Part shown: one piece after another, positions 33,523-42,960 of the stretch
Numbering within the stretch: position 1 is the stretch's first letter
Layout of the letters: each line of letters begins with the position of its first letter
Assembly (NCBI RefSeq): GCF_000149955.1
Contig: NC_031000.1
Coordinates: forward strand, 1,038,259-1,102,258
From: Fusarium oxysporum f. sp. lycopersici 4287
Lineage: Eukaryota; Ascomycota; Sordariomycetes; Hypocreales; Nectriaceae
DNA length: 64,000 bases
Direction of reading: 5' to 3'
Notes under the pieces: model-generated
Told to the model about the DNA's origin: nothing
Databases searched by the model: none
What the model saw: the letters and a program-made list of their open reading frames with translations, nothing else
Made by a program: the position numbers and the translations under genes

Positions 33523-34380
33523 CTAGGCAGTGCCTGTCTGAATAGCTGGAACCACTGGGTAGTTCGGGACTGTATGGTCGGCTCCACCCTTTGCCAGAGA
33601 AAGGGGGAGCCATATGGTCAAAAGGATACTGGCACGATCAAACTCTACTAACGCTGTAAGCTTCGTTGCCAACACCCGGTCAAAACCAGATTTCTGCTTG
33701 ACTTGAACCAGATAGTCGTTGAGAGAAACCCCTTCAGCAGGTTTGCGATATGCCAGCTGGACGGCGATCATCTTATCCTCAGGTTGATGCAGCAACCAAA
33801 CAGCAACTGCCCCCTGGGCTTCTGCAATAGATTTGATTTGAGGATAAACCTCATGCAGATAAGCCTCGATATTATTGGAGGTATAAGACCAGCGCTTGAA
33901 GTGTCCAATAGCATGATGCTCGATAGGGGCGAAATTATAAGCACCAATGACTTTCCAAGCAAAGCGCACAGGTGAATCAAACGCCGACTGGCTCCAGAAC
34001 TTTGTTCCTTCCTCATTAATTGTATACTCATTGGTCGTCCAATGGCTATAGTCGACAGCTTCTTCCCACTTGTCGAATAGATAGGCTCCGCCGGTGAGGA
34101 GCTTACCGGTGACTTCATCAAAACGGGTGGGAAGATATTTGAGCTGCATTCCAGGGCGCTCCATCATCTCCAAGCTCTGCGGGTACTGGGAGTTGATGAT
34201 GTCCGACAGAGACAAGCCGGCCTTGGCGAACGTGATTTCGGAGCTGAAGGCTCCTTTAGCCTTGATTTCGCCAACATTATAGCCGGTGACAGCCTTTGAG
34301 GGAATTTGAGAAGCAGCTATCTATAGTTAGCTTGTTTGTGATCGAGGGACACCTTGCTATTCAAACGCACCCATTGTCAT
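33523..34380 (-). CDS. unknown conserved-looking protein in the metabolic block
   Basis: A 10-base first exon (34380-34371, ATGACAATGG), a 54-bp intron with a gctaac branch site, and exon 2 (34316-33523) give 267 residues. The start was chosen because the longer open frame without it lacks an ATG and the splice restores a clean N-terminus (MTMAASQIPSKAV). Two halves each look like a short beta-alpha-beta unit: one around LTGGAYLFDKWEEAVDYSHW, the other around AEAQGAVAVWLLHQPEDKM. A dimeric alpha/beta-barrel (ABM/EthD-like) fold is therefore possible but unproven. No signal peptide. It is divergent from amidohydrolase 2, sharing a 486-bp intergenic region. Confidence 0.75.
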
Positions 34381-34565
34381 AATGAACTTGCAGCAAGTAA
34401 ATATTATTGGGAAAGTAGGTAGATAGTTTTGGATTTATAAGGATAATGTTGAGTTGAGGTGAGATTAAGAGGTATATGTCGGGCTATGGGATACTATCTA
34501 TATATCAGTCTGAGCAGCTATGTAGCTCCTAAGATACCAACTATAAAATCAAGAGCAAGAGGTCG

Positions 34566-34660
34566 ATTTGTCAGAGCAATGTAGCATATCTCCTAATTTC
34601 CCTCGTAATACGGCATCACATTTGTGCCGAATGTCTAATTTGTTAATAATCGGGCCCGGA
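34566..34660 (+). repeat. dispersed repeat D, copy 1
   Basis: About 90 bp matching 45825-45925 in inverted orientation, including cggcatcacatttgtgccga. It lies in the promoter region between the two divergent genes. Confidence 0.6.
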
Positions 34661-34714
34661 TCGGTGGGATTTTGGTTCAACACGTTAGAAGAAACCCGAG
34701 TGGAGCATGAAGCA

Positions 34715-34766
34715 ATTCCGAACCCGGATTCCGAACCCGGATTCCGAAGCTGGATTCCGGAACCGG
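34715..34766. repeat. four tandem 13-bp repeats (attccgaacccgg type)
   Basis: Units at 34715-34727, 34728-34740, 34741-34753 and 34754-34766 read attccgaacccgg twice, attccgaagctgg and attccggaaccgg. The array ends 100 bp before the start codon of amidohydrolase 2. The TTCCG word is the one enriched upstream of other metabolic genes here. Confidence 0.85.
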
Positions 34767-34866
34767 CATGAACAAATGTCAGCCTACCTTGTTTCATATA
34801 GTGAGGGGCCCATTCCCCGTAGCTCATCTCACTCACGCAACCTTTCGTGCGTTTATTGATCCAAGC

Positions 34867-36286
34867 ATGGCAGAGACGAGCGATTATCAGTCATCGATAA
34901 GCACCTTCATTGTCGAAGATGTCAAAATCTTTGACGGTCATAAGTTTATTGCCAATGGCTTTGTCTATGTTCGTGACGGACATATCGCCGATGTTGGCAG
35001 CGGCAAGCCAGACAGAATTATCGGACAACATACCTTGAGGATCTCTCGACCACAACATACGCTCATCCCGGGACTGATTGACGCCCATATCCATGCCCTT
35101 GCTGGTAACACCAACAGTGTTGAACAGTCGCTTCGCTTTGGAGTCACAACCGTATGCGACATGCATAACGAAGTGGAAGATATCATGCGGCTGAAACAGG
35201 TTTGTTTGTCCTTTGACTGGCACAGCGGATGATGTGAAAGACTAAATATGAATGCAGTGGGTCGCCGAGCCGCAAAACAAGGCCAGGTACTCGGATTATA
35301 AGTACGCTGGAATCGGAGCGGTTGTCGAAGGAGGATGGCCTATCCCCGTCATGAAGAAGGAACTGGAGTCAGTTCCTCAGGGCGAGAAAGTTCTAGACGC
35401 CATCGTCTCGGCCTGGCCCAAAATAAATACAGGTCATGATGCAAAACCATTTGTCCAACAGCAGGTCAATCAGCATGGCGCATCATATATCAAGATGTTT
35501 CACGAACTGGGAGACACTCTCGGCATGAAACTACCGTCACCTTCTATAGATGTGCAAAACGCTATAGTAAAAGCCGCTCATGACGCGGGAGTCATTGCTG
35601 TTGGTCATGCCCTCAGCTATAGTGGCGCCATGGATCTCCTCGAGGCTGGAGTCGACGGCTTCACGCATATTTTCCTAGACGAACCTCCCAATGACCACTT
35701 CATCAAGATTATGAAGTCGCGCAATGTTCACTGCAACCCAACGCTGAGCTTATGTGCATCGCAAACCGCCGAGCGACAGGAATGGCAGCAAACATTCAGA
35801 AGAGACCCCTTTGCTCGGAGTATGCTGATTGAGAAAACATTCGAGAAGCCACTTGGACTAGCCAAGGCAGAGCGCCCAAGAGCCGGTGTACAGCACGCGT
35901 ATGAAACCACGCGAAAGCTGTACCAGGCAGGTATCCCTTTGATAGCAGGCAGTGACTGTGCTGGTCAAGGGTTCGGTGTAGCATATGGTCTTGGCGTACA
36001 TATTGAGATGTACCTTTTTGCCCATGAGATCGGCATGTCGCCCGAAGATGTCCTCAAATCTGCTACGTCTACTACAGCTGCTCGGTTTGGGTTCGAGGAT
36101 AGAGGAGAGATTTCGGTTGGAAAGAAGGCAGATTTGGCGCTTGTCGAGGGTGACATTGCTGATGTACTATCTGATCCAAAGAACCGCTGTTTGCCAATCG
36201 TGGGTGTTTGGAGAGATGGTGTTCTGGCGTCTATTTATGAGCGGGGTTATCCTGAATTTGTGCAAATATTTGATACGGATATCTGA
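34867..36286 (+). CDS. amidohydrolase (imidazolonepropionase/prolidase-like), paralogue 2
   Basis: Exons 34867-35199 and 35258-36286 give 453 residues. Metal ligands and barrel motifs are all present: HxH in GLIDAHIHA, the lysine in YIKMFHELG, VGHAL, FTHIF and the aspartate in AGSDCAGQ. The end GEISVGKKADLALVEGD matches paralogue 1. An in-frame ATG at 34768 would add 33 residues, but the shorter start aligns with the paralogue. The predicted reaction is hydrolysis of an amide-like bond with one or two divalent metals, substrate unknown. It is divergent from the unknown gene at 33523-34380 and convergent with the decarboxylase gene. Confidence 0.9.
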
Positions 36287-37197
36287 TACGAGTATTCCCC
36301 TACGCCAAGGCTTCATTTTGTGAAAGAATTCAATAAATAGTGATTTGTTTCGTCTGCTGATGGACCAATACAGCATTGTGTTGATATTTTCACGACATTA
36401 CATGCACCTACAGTCAATGGAAGGGACTGCAATCAGCGACCATTGGGTGATGGCACTTGCTATAGCTTCACATGTAAAGCTAGGCACAAATTAAAGAGCC
36501 CTTGAGTAACATCATGGATCACAAATATAACCCAATAGCCATACCACTATTTGGTATTCACAATATCATATATAGTCCACTACAATTTTCCATATATCCA
36601 GCCCACCGACGACGCAAATGCATATGACTCTAAAAAGTCTTGAAGTTAATATTGGAAACTGTGGTTATTGTAAGAAAATTGTTTTACATTGAAGTATGTG
36701 TTTGTGCATCCATTTCAGCAGGATTTGAGTCATCGTCAATCGCCATTCAAACATGTCACGGCCTCATAACTGGTCGAATAACGTTCCTTAACGCGTGACA
36801 CTAATACTGCCGGTTTGCAATTCTGCATGATGCTTCACACAGCGTTGTGCTTCTGTAAAATTTGCGACATCGGCGCGTTCGTCGGAACTTGAGGCGATGA
36901 CCAAAAGGCGGCTTAATAAAGCGAAGATACGCATTATTCTTCCCGTCCTCCCCCGATTTTCCTAAGTCATTGAGCCTCAACAAGAGTAGTCCGGAGCTAC
37001 AGTTACAATAACTGCTGTGTTGCATTCAGACGTTCAGGGTTTCCTATCACGCATATTCAAGAACGCTCTATGGTTTTAGATGTATCTAAGACTGAAGATT
37101 TCGGGACCATCGAAATCGAGGCATGACTTGTTATGCAATAAAATAGTAAATCCGAGAGGAGCAAAGAAACCATCTGCCAAATATATGTTCTAATCTA
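36287..37197. other. intergenic between convergent genes
   Basis: About 900 bp holding the 3' ends of amidohydrolase 2 and the decarboxylase gene. No gene, repeat or RNA recognised. Confidence 0.5.
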
Positions 37198-38847
37198 CTA
37201 AACTGCATCAAAGCCCATTTCCATCCACCTCCCTTCAATCTTCTCCTGAAGCTCTGGCGGATACGAAGATCGAAAATCCACAGATCTAAAAATTCTTCCT
37301 CTATCGTATTCCATAACTAAAAGGCAGTTAGATACCATTTTGCCTCCCTTAACAGAACTTCCGCGACCGTATTTCCGATATGGAGTAAGTGGAAGACCCA
37401 TCACCTCGTCAAACACATATTCGTCAATACCTGGTCGGCAACGGGACGTGTACGCCCATATGACATCTGCCCAGTCATGTATGTCCACGTCGTCCCCGAT
37501 CAATAAGATGCGATTAATTAGCATGGTTGCCTTAGAATTGAAGGCTATGTTGCCTATAGTTGTGCAGAGTTCATCAGGGTTCGTCTTCATCTCGGCAAGC
37601 TTCTTACTGTCAACCTGTAGTATGCACCAAGTTGCAAGGGTCTCCAGGGGGGCGACTGCGTCTTTGATTGGAAGATCATGTTGTTGCAACGTCTCCAGTA
37701 ACTGGACTGACGCCATGGAAGCCGTTGTGTGCTAGAATAATATAGTCAGTATGCAGCCCTAGAGAAGAACTTGGCTTTGCAAACTTACCGATTCGTCTGT
37801 CAGCCGGCCGGGCACAGAAACGGGCAGAATGGCACCATCGCGATAGGTGATAGCATCCACGGTGAAGAGGGGCTGATTGCCAGCTTCACCCTCAAAGTGC
37901 ATACCAATGTAATCCTCAAATGGGCCTTCAAGAGCCTTGTCCTTGAGAGAAAATGTGCCTTCAAGGATGATCTCGCTATTTGCGGGTACGAGAAGATCAC
38001 TCAATTCGCATTTCACCATGTCAAGTGGCTTTCCAGCGAGTGAGCTCACGTAATCTCTCTCCGAAACACCAGGGGGTATAGGAATCGATGCAGCAATGGT
38101 TGCTGCTGGTGGAGCGCCAAGAGATAAAGCCCAGGGGACCTCATCTTTTCCAAGTTTCAGCCACTGATCCCTGATCATAGAGTTGTGTTGTCCTGGAATG
38201 ACGAGACATGACAAACGTCTCTTGTCATGGACCATGCCTCGAAAGACAGACCAGTTCGTCCATGATTTATCTGGTGTCTCTAAGATATGTACTCCCCAGG
38301 TTTGAAGATATTTGCCGCCATCACCTTGATGCAGCAGCGGAACTGGTAAATTCGTGAGATCTATGTCATCGCCAAAGATTTTATTTTGCTTGCATAGGCC
38401 CGTCGAAAGAATATTTGGAGGTAAGGGGTCTCGAGTTGTAGCAAGGCGCATCTTTTCGAGGATATCCTTCCAATTTGAGTCAGGGGGAAGACCGAGGCTA
38501 CGTGCAATTCGACCGTATCGGAACTTGCTGTCATTTCGAAGGCTGGCAGCGTTTCCAAACATCTTCCACAGGCCATTTCGAGTGCCTTTAACGTTGTGGA
38601 AAAGCGGCGCCTTAGCGTTGGTTTCACTAACTCTTCTCACAACCGCCCCAACTTCGAGATTGGGGTCAACTTCCTGATAAATATCGGCAAGATCTCCATC
38701 TTTGCGAAGGACCTCCACAAAGCTGCGGAAGTCAAGTTGCGGGTCGCCTTGATTCGAGTTTAGTGATGCTTTGCTAGAATAAAGGCGAACCCTGATTGAT
38801 GTAGGTTTTAAAGATGACAGAATCTGATGGTGGGTTAATCGGAACAT
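37198..38847 (-). CDS. UbiD-family prFMN-dependent decarboxylase (Fdc1-type)
   Basis: Exon 1 is 38847-37789, the intron 37788-37732 and exon 2 37731-37198, giving 530 residues (yeast Fdc1 has about 500). The N-terminus MFRLTHHQILSSL...RVRLYSS looks like a mitochondrial presequence, as in yeast. LDFRSFVEVLRKDGDLADI is the family start. LPVPLLHQGDGGKYLQTWG and WTNWSVFRGM fall in the cofactor-binding core. EGPFEDYIGMHFEG is the region of the catalytic glutamates. It removes CO2 from an unsaturated or aromatic acid using prenylated FMN. Divergent from a Pad1/UbiX gene, which supports the call. Whether the substrate is a cinnamate or a hydroxybenzoate type cannot be decided. Confidence 0.9.
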
Positions 38848-39224
38848 GGTTGTGACAAATTATGGGAGAATACAGTTACACTATCGCTAAAACCATTGGG
38901 TATCTTTAAGGCCAGAATCGAACTTAGGGCTCTTTCTTAACAACAGAGGCCTAGTTCACGCATTACGGACCTTGAGGCATAGTTCCGGCGGACCGGAACG
39001 GAAAGCAGGAATAGATTACAAGGCATTGCGGGACTCCGGAAACAGAACAGATGGCCACTCCGGGCGGGAAGGATGCTATGTTTCCGTAGAGTTGAAGGGA
39101 TTGGAATAAAAGGTGTGTTTTCTTTTTGGAATAGTATTACCCGGATAAAGGTTGGTAGTCGAAAGTATATGGAGAGCACTAGATTTTCCTCATTGCCTAA
39201 CCCCTACACGACATTTTATTTACC
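38848..39224. promoter_or_regulatory. bidirectional promoter of the decarboxylase and prenyltransferase genes
   Basis: A 377-bp divergent intergenic region. It contains the palindrome GTTCCGG-N4-CCGGAAC at 38982-38999, with further CGG/CCG words next to it (cggaacgg, actccggaaac, ctccgggcggg up to 39070). Zn2Cys6 factors bind CGG/CCG pairs, so this is the most likely operator for the regulator encoded at 40099-42564. Confidence 0.6.
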
Positions 39225-39998
39225 ATGAAAGAAGTCTCTTCCGCCACACGCCAACTTCTTGGAGTGTCTTCAAAAAGGTTCACGTTCTACCACCCTACTC
39301 ACTTCATACAAAGACCTTATGTCAGGTTGTTCTCCACAAGCCAATCGTACTTGAGCTGGAGTGGAGCACAAGACCAGGTTCAAGAGAATGCCCTCCCATC
39401 TTTGGAATCAACAAGGCCGAGGAGGATCGTTGTCGGAATTACAGGTGCAACAGGTGCCCCGTACGCCATCCGCATCTTAACTCTTCTTCACCACCTAGGT
39501 GTGGAGACTCATCTTATCATTAGCAAATGGGCATTAGCCACACTCAAATACGAAACATCCATGAGCGAAGCTGATATTCGAGGCCTTGCGAGTAGATCAT
39601 ACACGGCAAAAGATCTCTCAGCACCAATCGCTTCAGGATCCTTTCAGCATGACGGAATGATGATTGTTCCCTGTAGCATGAAAACTCTTGCTGCAGTACG
39701 ATCTGGTTACTGCGATGACCTAATATCAAGAGCCGCCGATGTCACACTCAAGGAAGATCGCAAACTACTCCTAGCTATTCGGGAAACACCTTTGAGTTCT
39801 ATTCATCTTGAGAATATGCTTGCTCTTCGTCGTGCTAACGCCATCATCTTCCCTCCTGTTCCGGCTTTCTATACCAGGCCTGGGGGTATCGACGATATTG
39901 TCGATCAAAGTGCTGGAAGGATGTTGGATATGATAGGAATATTCACTGATGGGTTTGAGCGATGGGAGGGGTTCAAGAAAGCTCAGACTGAGATGTAG
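39225..39998 (+). CDS. PAD1: flavin prenyltransferase (Pad1/UbiX family)
   Basis: An intronless 257-residue protein. The first 60 residues are basic and serine-rich (MKEVSSATRQLLGVSSKRF...RLFSTSQS), a likely mitochondrial presequence. RIVVGITGATGAPYAIRIL is the FMN-binding P-loop-like start of the family. Then come the serine/threonine-rich GMMIVPCSMKTLAAVRSG block, SRAADVTLKEDRKLLLAIRETPLS and the C-terminal PPVPAFYTRP. It makes prenylated FMN from FMN and a dimethylallyl phosphate, the cofactor of UbiD enzymes. Head-to-head with the UbiD-type gene, as in other ascomycete PAD1/FDC1 pairs. Confidence 0.92.
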   Translation: MKEVSSATRQLLGVSSKRFTFYHPTHFIQRPYVRLFSTSQSYLSWSGAQDQVQENALPSLESTRPRRIVVGITGATGAPYAIRILTLLHHLGVETHLIISKWALATLKYETSMSEADIRGLASRSYTAKDLSAPIASGSFQHDGMMIVPCSMKTLAAVRSGYCDDLISRAADVTLKEDRKLLLAIRETPLSSIHLENMLALRRANAIIFPPVPAFYTRPGGIDDIVDQSAGRMLDMIGIFTDGFERWEGFKKAQTEM

Positions 39999-40098
39999 CC
40001 GGGATATGAGCAAGATGTCGGCTGAAATATTTCATAAGCTGATATGAGCTTCAAGCATCCCGAAATCAAATCATATTACTTTCATTTATAAGCTTTAC

Positions 40099-42564
40099 TT
40101 ATTGAAAAAGAAAACTGTGTGAATTAGCAGGCCACCCTCTTAATACCCATGGCGGAGTATCTTGCGGACCATGATCACCTTCCATCGGCAACTCGAAGCC
40201 GAAGTTCGCGCCGAAGGAGTTCATTTCGGCCTCGAAAGTACGATCTGTCATAGGGACAAAGGCCTCTTCTCGAGGCTCATTGTTAAGACCAATGTCTTGT
40301 GATGTCGCAGAGGGACCTGTAAATGTGGTGCTGCTTTGGAATGCAACGATTGTAGACGGAATCGCTTCCTCAGAGGCTTCTCTCTGTGCTTTACCATACG
40401 TTTCCATAGCGTGGCAAAGTTCTCGAATCCTTTTCCCTAAATCTTTTGCGGCCGTGGACACATCTCCGTACTTCTGTGATAGATTGCGTGCTCGTACAAA
40501 GCATTCACGGATTTGGTCGTCATATCCTGGGGTCAAATACGGTAACATGGTTGAGCGATGCTTCTCAATGTAGCCCACCACTAGAAACATCAGAGCACAA
40601 ATGGACGCGAGGATGTGCTGGTAGTACGGTCGCTGGTTACGGTACATGTCCGTGACATTGTCCACTTTGAATAGTGACCCTGTGACCCTGACTGCTAATT
40701 CCATGGCCTGTGGAAGGTATAGTTTGCTCTTCTCGATATCCGACGTTGGAAAGAAATAAGGACGTAGCAGAAGGCTCTTTATCGACGCAGCTCGGTAGAT
40801 CAGCAATAAGAGCCATGACGGAGGTAAGTTTGATGGTTCATCAAACCAAACCTCCATGTCAGAAAGGTCTTTGTCCCCGACGCACTTTTTCTGCCACTGT
40901 TGAATCTGGAAAACCAATAGTTCCATCACATCATCATCGATACGAGTATTTCCCCTGGCCGCGATGGATATAGGTTCGTCAAATCTGTCGCTGATGTGAA
41001 TGAGCATGTACATAGCCTTTGCATATGGCATATCGTCCTATAGCATTCCAAGTTAGCGGATAAGCTCAGTGTATTTCATTGATGTTTCTAGGGATGTTGC
41101 GAAAAGCAAAACTAGGTGACTCACTATGAATGTAGGCGTGAGACTGAACGCGGCGTTGGGGAAGTTTGCGGGCAAGCCAGTCATAGCGCTCCATTGACGA
41201 TCGAGTATAATTACGGAGCACATGATAGCAGAAGCCTCTCTACGTTGAGAATCGGTCTTGAGAATGTGATTCAACATGTCGCTATTGTGGAAGCCAAGTT
41301 CCATCAACATACGTCCAGCAATGCCACATAACCTTAATGCAAGCCTTGAGAGGTCGTGGGAGAAATAATAGTAGCCCTTGATCAGATATGTTAGCATGCT
41401 CTGATAGGGAATTAGCTGACTGGGTTTGTTTACCAGTAGTAAGGCGATGGTGACTTGTTTGATACTAGTTGTAGAAGATGTAATTGCGGCATTGGCTGAG
41501 GGCATAAAGTTAGAATGAAGGACGGATGCCATCGTTGCAAGTAAAGTGTCTTTTGAGACTTGTGCTACTACAGCCAGCATAAGTACCAAGATGATCAGGT
41601 CATCATCGTCAGGTTGGTTGCTCTCTCCACCCAAAGATTGGTTCGTATCACTGGAATAGCATGATTCCAGTTGCCTTCTAACTCTGTCAATGTTGACAAA
41701 TGGGTGCAGTTCTCCTATGACTCTGTGATATGTATCTGCAGCATCTTTGGCTTCCTGTAGCGATAACCATGACCGGAATTGCAATAGCTGATAGCGGTCA
41801 AAATGACGCCTGGACGGCCAATGTGGTATGGGCGGCAATACAGCATCGTTACCATTTACACTTGGTAGCATGGGTTGGTGCGATGATGATGCGAGATAAC
41901 CCAGTTGTCGCAAAGTGATTTGTACCAGGTTCATGCTGTAGTCTGGACTTGTAGGACCATAAAAGTAATGACTAGCATAGCTTGGAGTGGTATCTGTTTG
42001 AGTGGCATGCGGCCGTCTGTTTGACAAACTTGTGTGGTCACCAGGTGCATGCAATGTGTGGGGTGAAGCAACTGAACCTAGGCTGTGGGTCCCATTACTT
42101 TGCGCTTCAACCATGGCCTTGACTTGTTGCAACTCGGTGCGAAGACTTGCAACAAGACTTGTAAGGTCACTGTCATTGCCGCTTCCGCATCCATTACTAG
42201 GTACATCTGGTGCCCCTGAACTATTTGGTAGAATGGCTGGAGACGGCGGACCATTGGCTGCGGCTGGTGTCAGCGGCGGCGAAAGGCTTCGATTAGACTC
42301 GTCGCTTTGGAACGCTGATGGTTGTGCCGGAGCTCTAGTAACGCTCGCTGTAGCTGTAACTGTTTCTATACCTGGAGAAACAGTTTCTTCATCGTAGAGG
42401 CATGTCCGACCCCGGTTTTCGCAGTAGTCGCATGGCTGCCGGCCGTCGCATTTGCCTTTCCGTCGTCGGCAAGCGATACATGCACGAGCAGCATACGGAG
42501 CTCGTCGTTTGCTGGTAACAGTGGGTAACGAGTTCCCTGTTCTTTTAGTGGCGCGTGAAATCAT
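40099..42564 (-). CDS. Zn(II)2Cys6 transcription factor, probable cluster regulator
   Basis: Exon 1 is 42564-41125, the intron 41124-41038 and exon 2 41037-40099, giving about 792 residues. The zinc cluster is near residues 28-55: CIACRRRKGKC then CDYCENRGRTC. A serine/proline/threonine-rich linker follows, then a coiled-coil-like stretch (DLTSLVASLRTELQQVKAMV). The fungal-specific regulatory domain comes next (PF04082 type; GIAGRMLMELGFHNSD, DRQWSAMTGLP). It lies tail-to-tail with PAD1, about 100 bp apart, and divergent from the carboxylesterase. The position suggests control of the decarboxylase pair and the esterase. Expected nuclear, binding CGG triplets. Confidence 0.88.
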
Positions 42565-42960
42565 TCTGTTGCTTGGTAGGGAATGGTCAAAAGTAGAAAC
42601 AGGGAAGGCGGAAAGGGAAGACGGAAAGAGAAGACGGAAAGGAAATGACTGAAAGGGAGTAGAATATGAGACTGTTCCAAAGTTTTAAATTAGTTCCGGT
42701 AAAATCGCTATTCCGAAAACCGGAACTTAAACTAGCGCTAACAAAGAAGTATGTAAAGCTAATAACGCCGGCGAATGCGGCATTAGCTGCGGCATAATTA
42801 ACCCCGCATAAGCCGATGTCTGGAAGACCGCCCCGCTGCCAAATCTGCCAAGTATTTAACCACGATCAATTGGTGAACCGCCAGATAGAAATTCCTGTCA
42901 ACATATCGCTAGTACGACACTTTCCTTACATTTGGCGTGTTCTCTCTATCTCTCTGAATT
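42565..42960. promoter_or_regulatory. divergent promoter of the regulator and the carboxylesterase
   Basis: A 396-bp region. The regulator-proximal half (42595-42735) is repeat C, with GTTCCGG/CCGGAAC words. The esterase-proximal half has a CGG/CCG cluster including CGG-N11-CCG at 42790-42806, the spacing class used by several Zn2Cys6 dimers. Confidence 0.55.
42595..42735. repeat. dispersed repeat C, copy 2
   Basis: Closely matches 24130-24256, including gttccaaagttttaaatt and gaaaaccggaacttaaacta. Here it stands without a transposase, in a promoter, so it could be a solo hAT end or a hAT-derived MITE. Confidence 0.55.

Noticed and set aside
37198..39998. Assigning the UbiD/UbiX pair to ubiquinone biosynthesis
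   Set aside because: Ascomycete Pad1/Fdc1 act on phenylacrylic-type acids, and the clustering with esterase and regulator favours catabolism; the exact substrate stays open.
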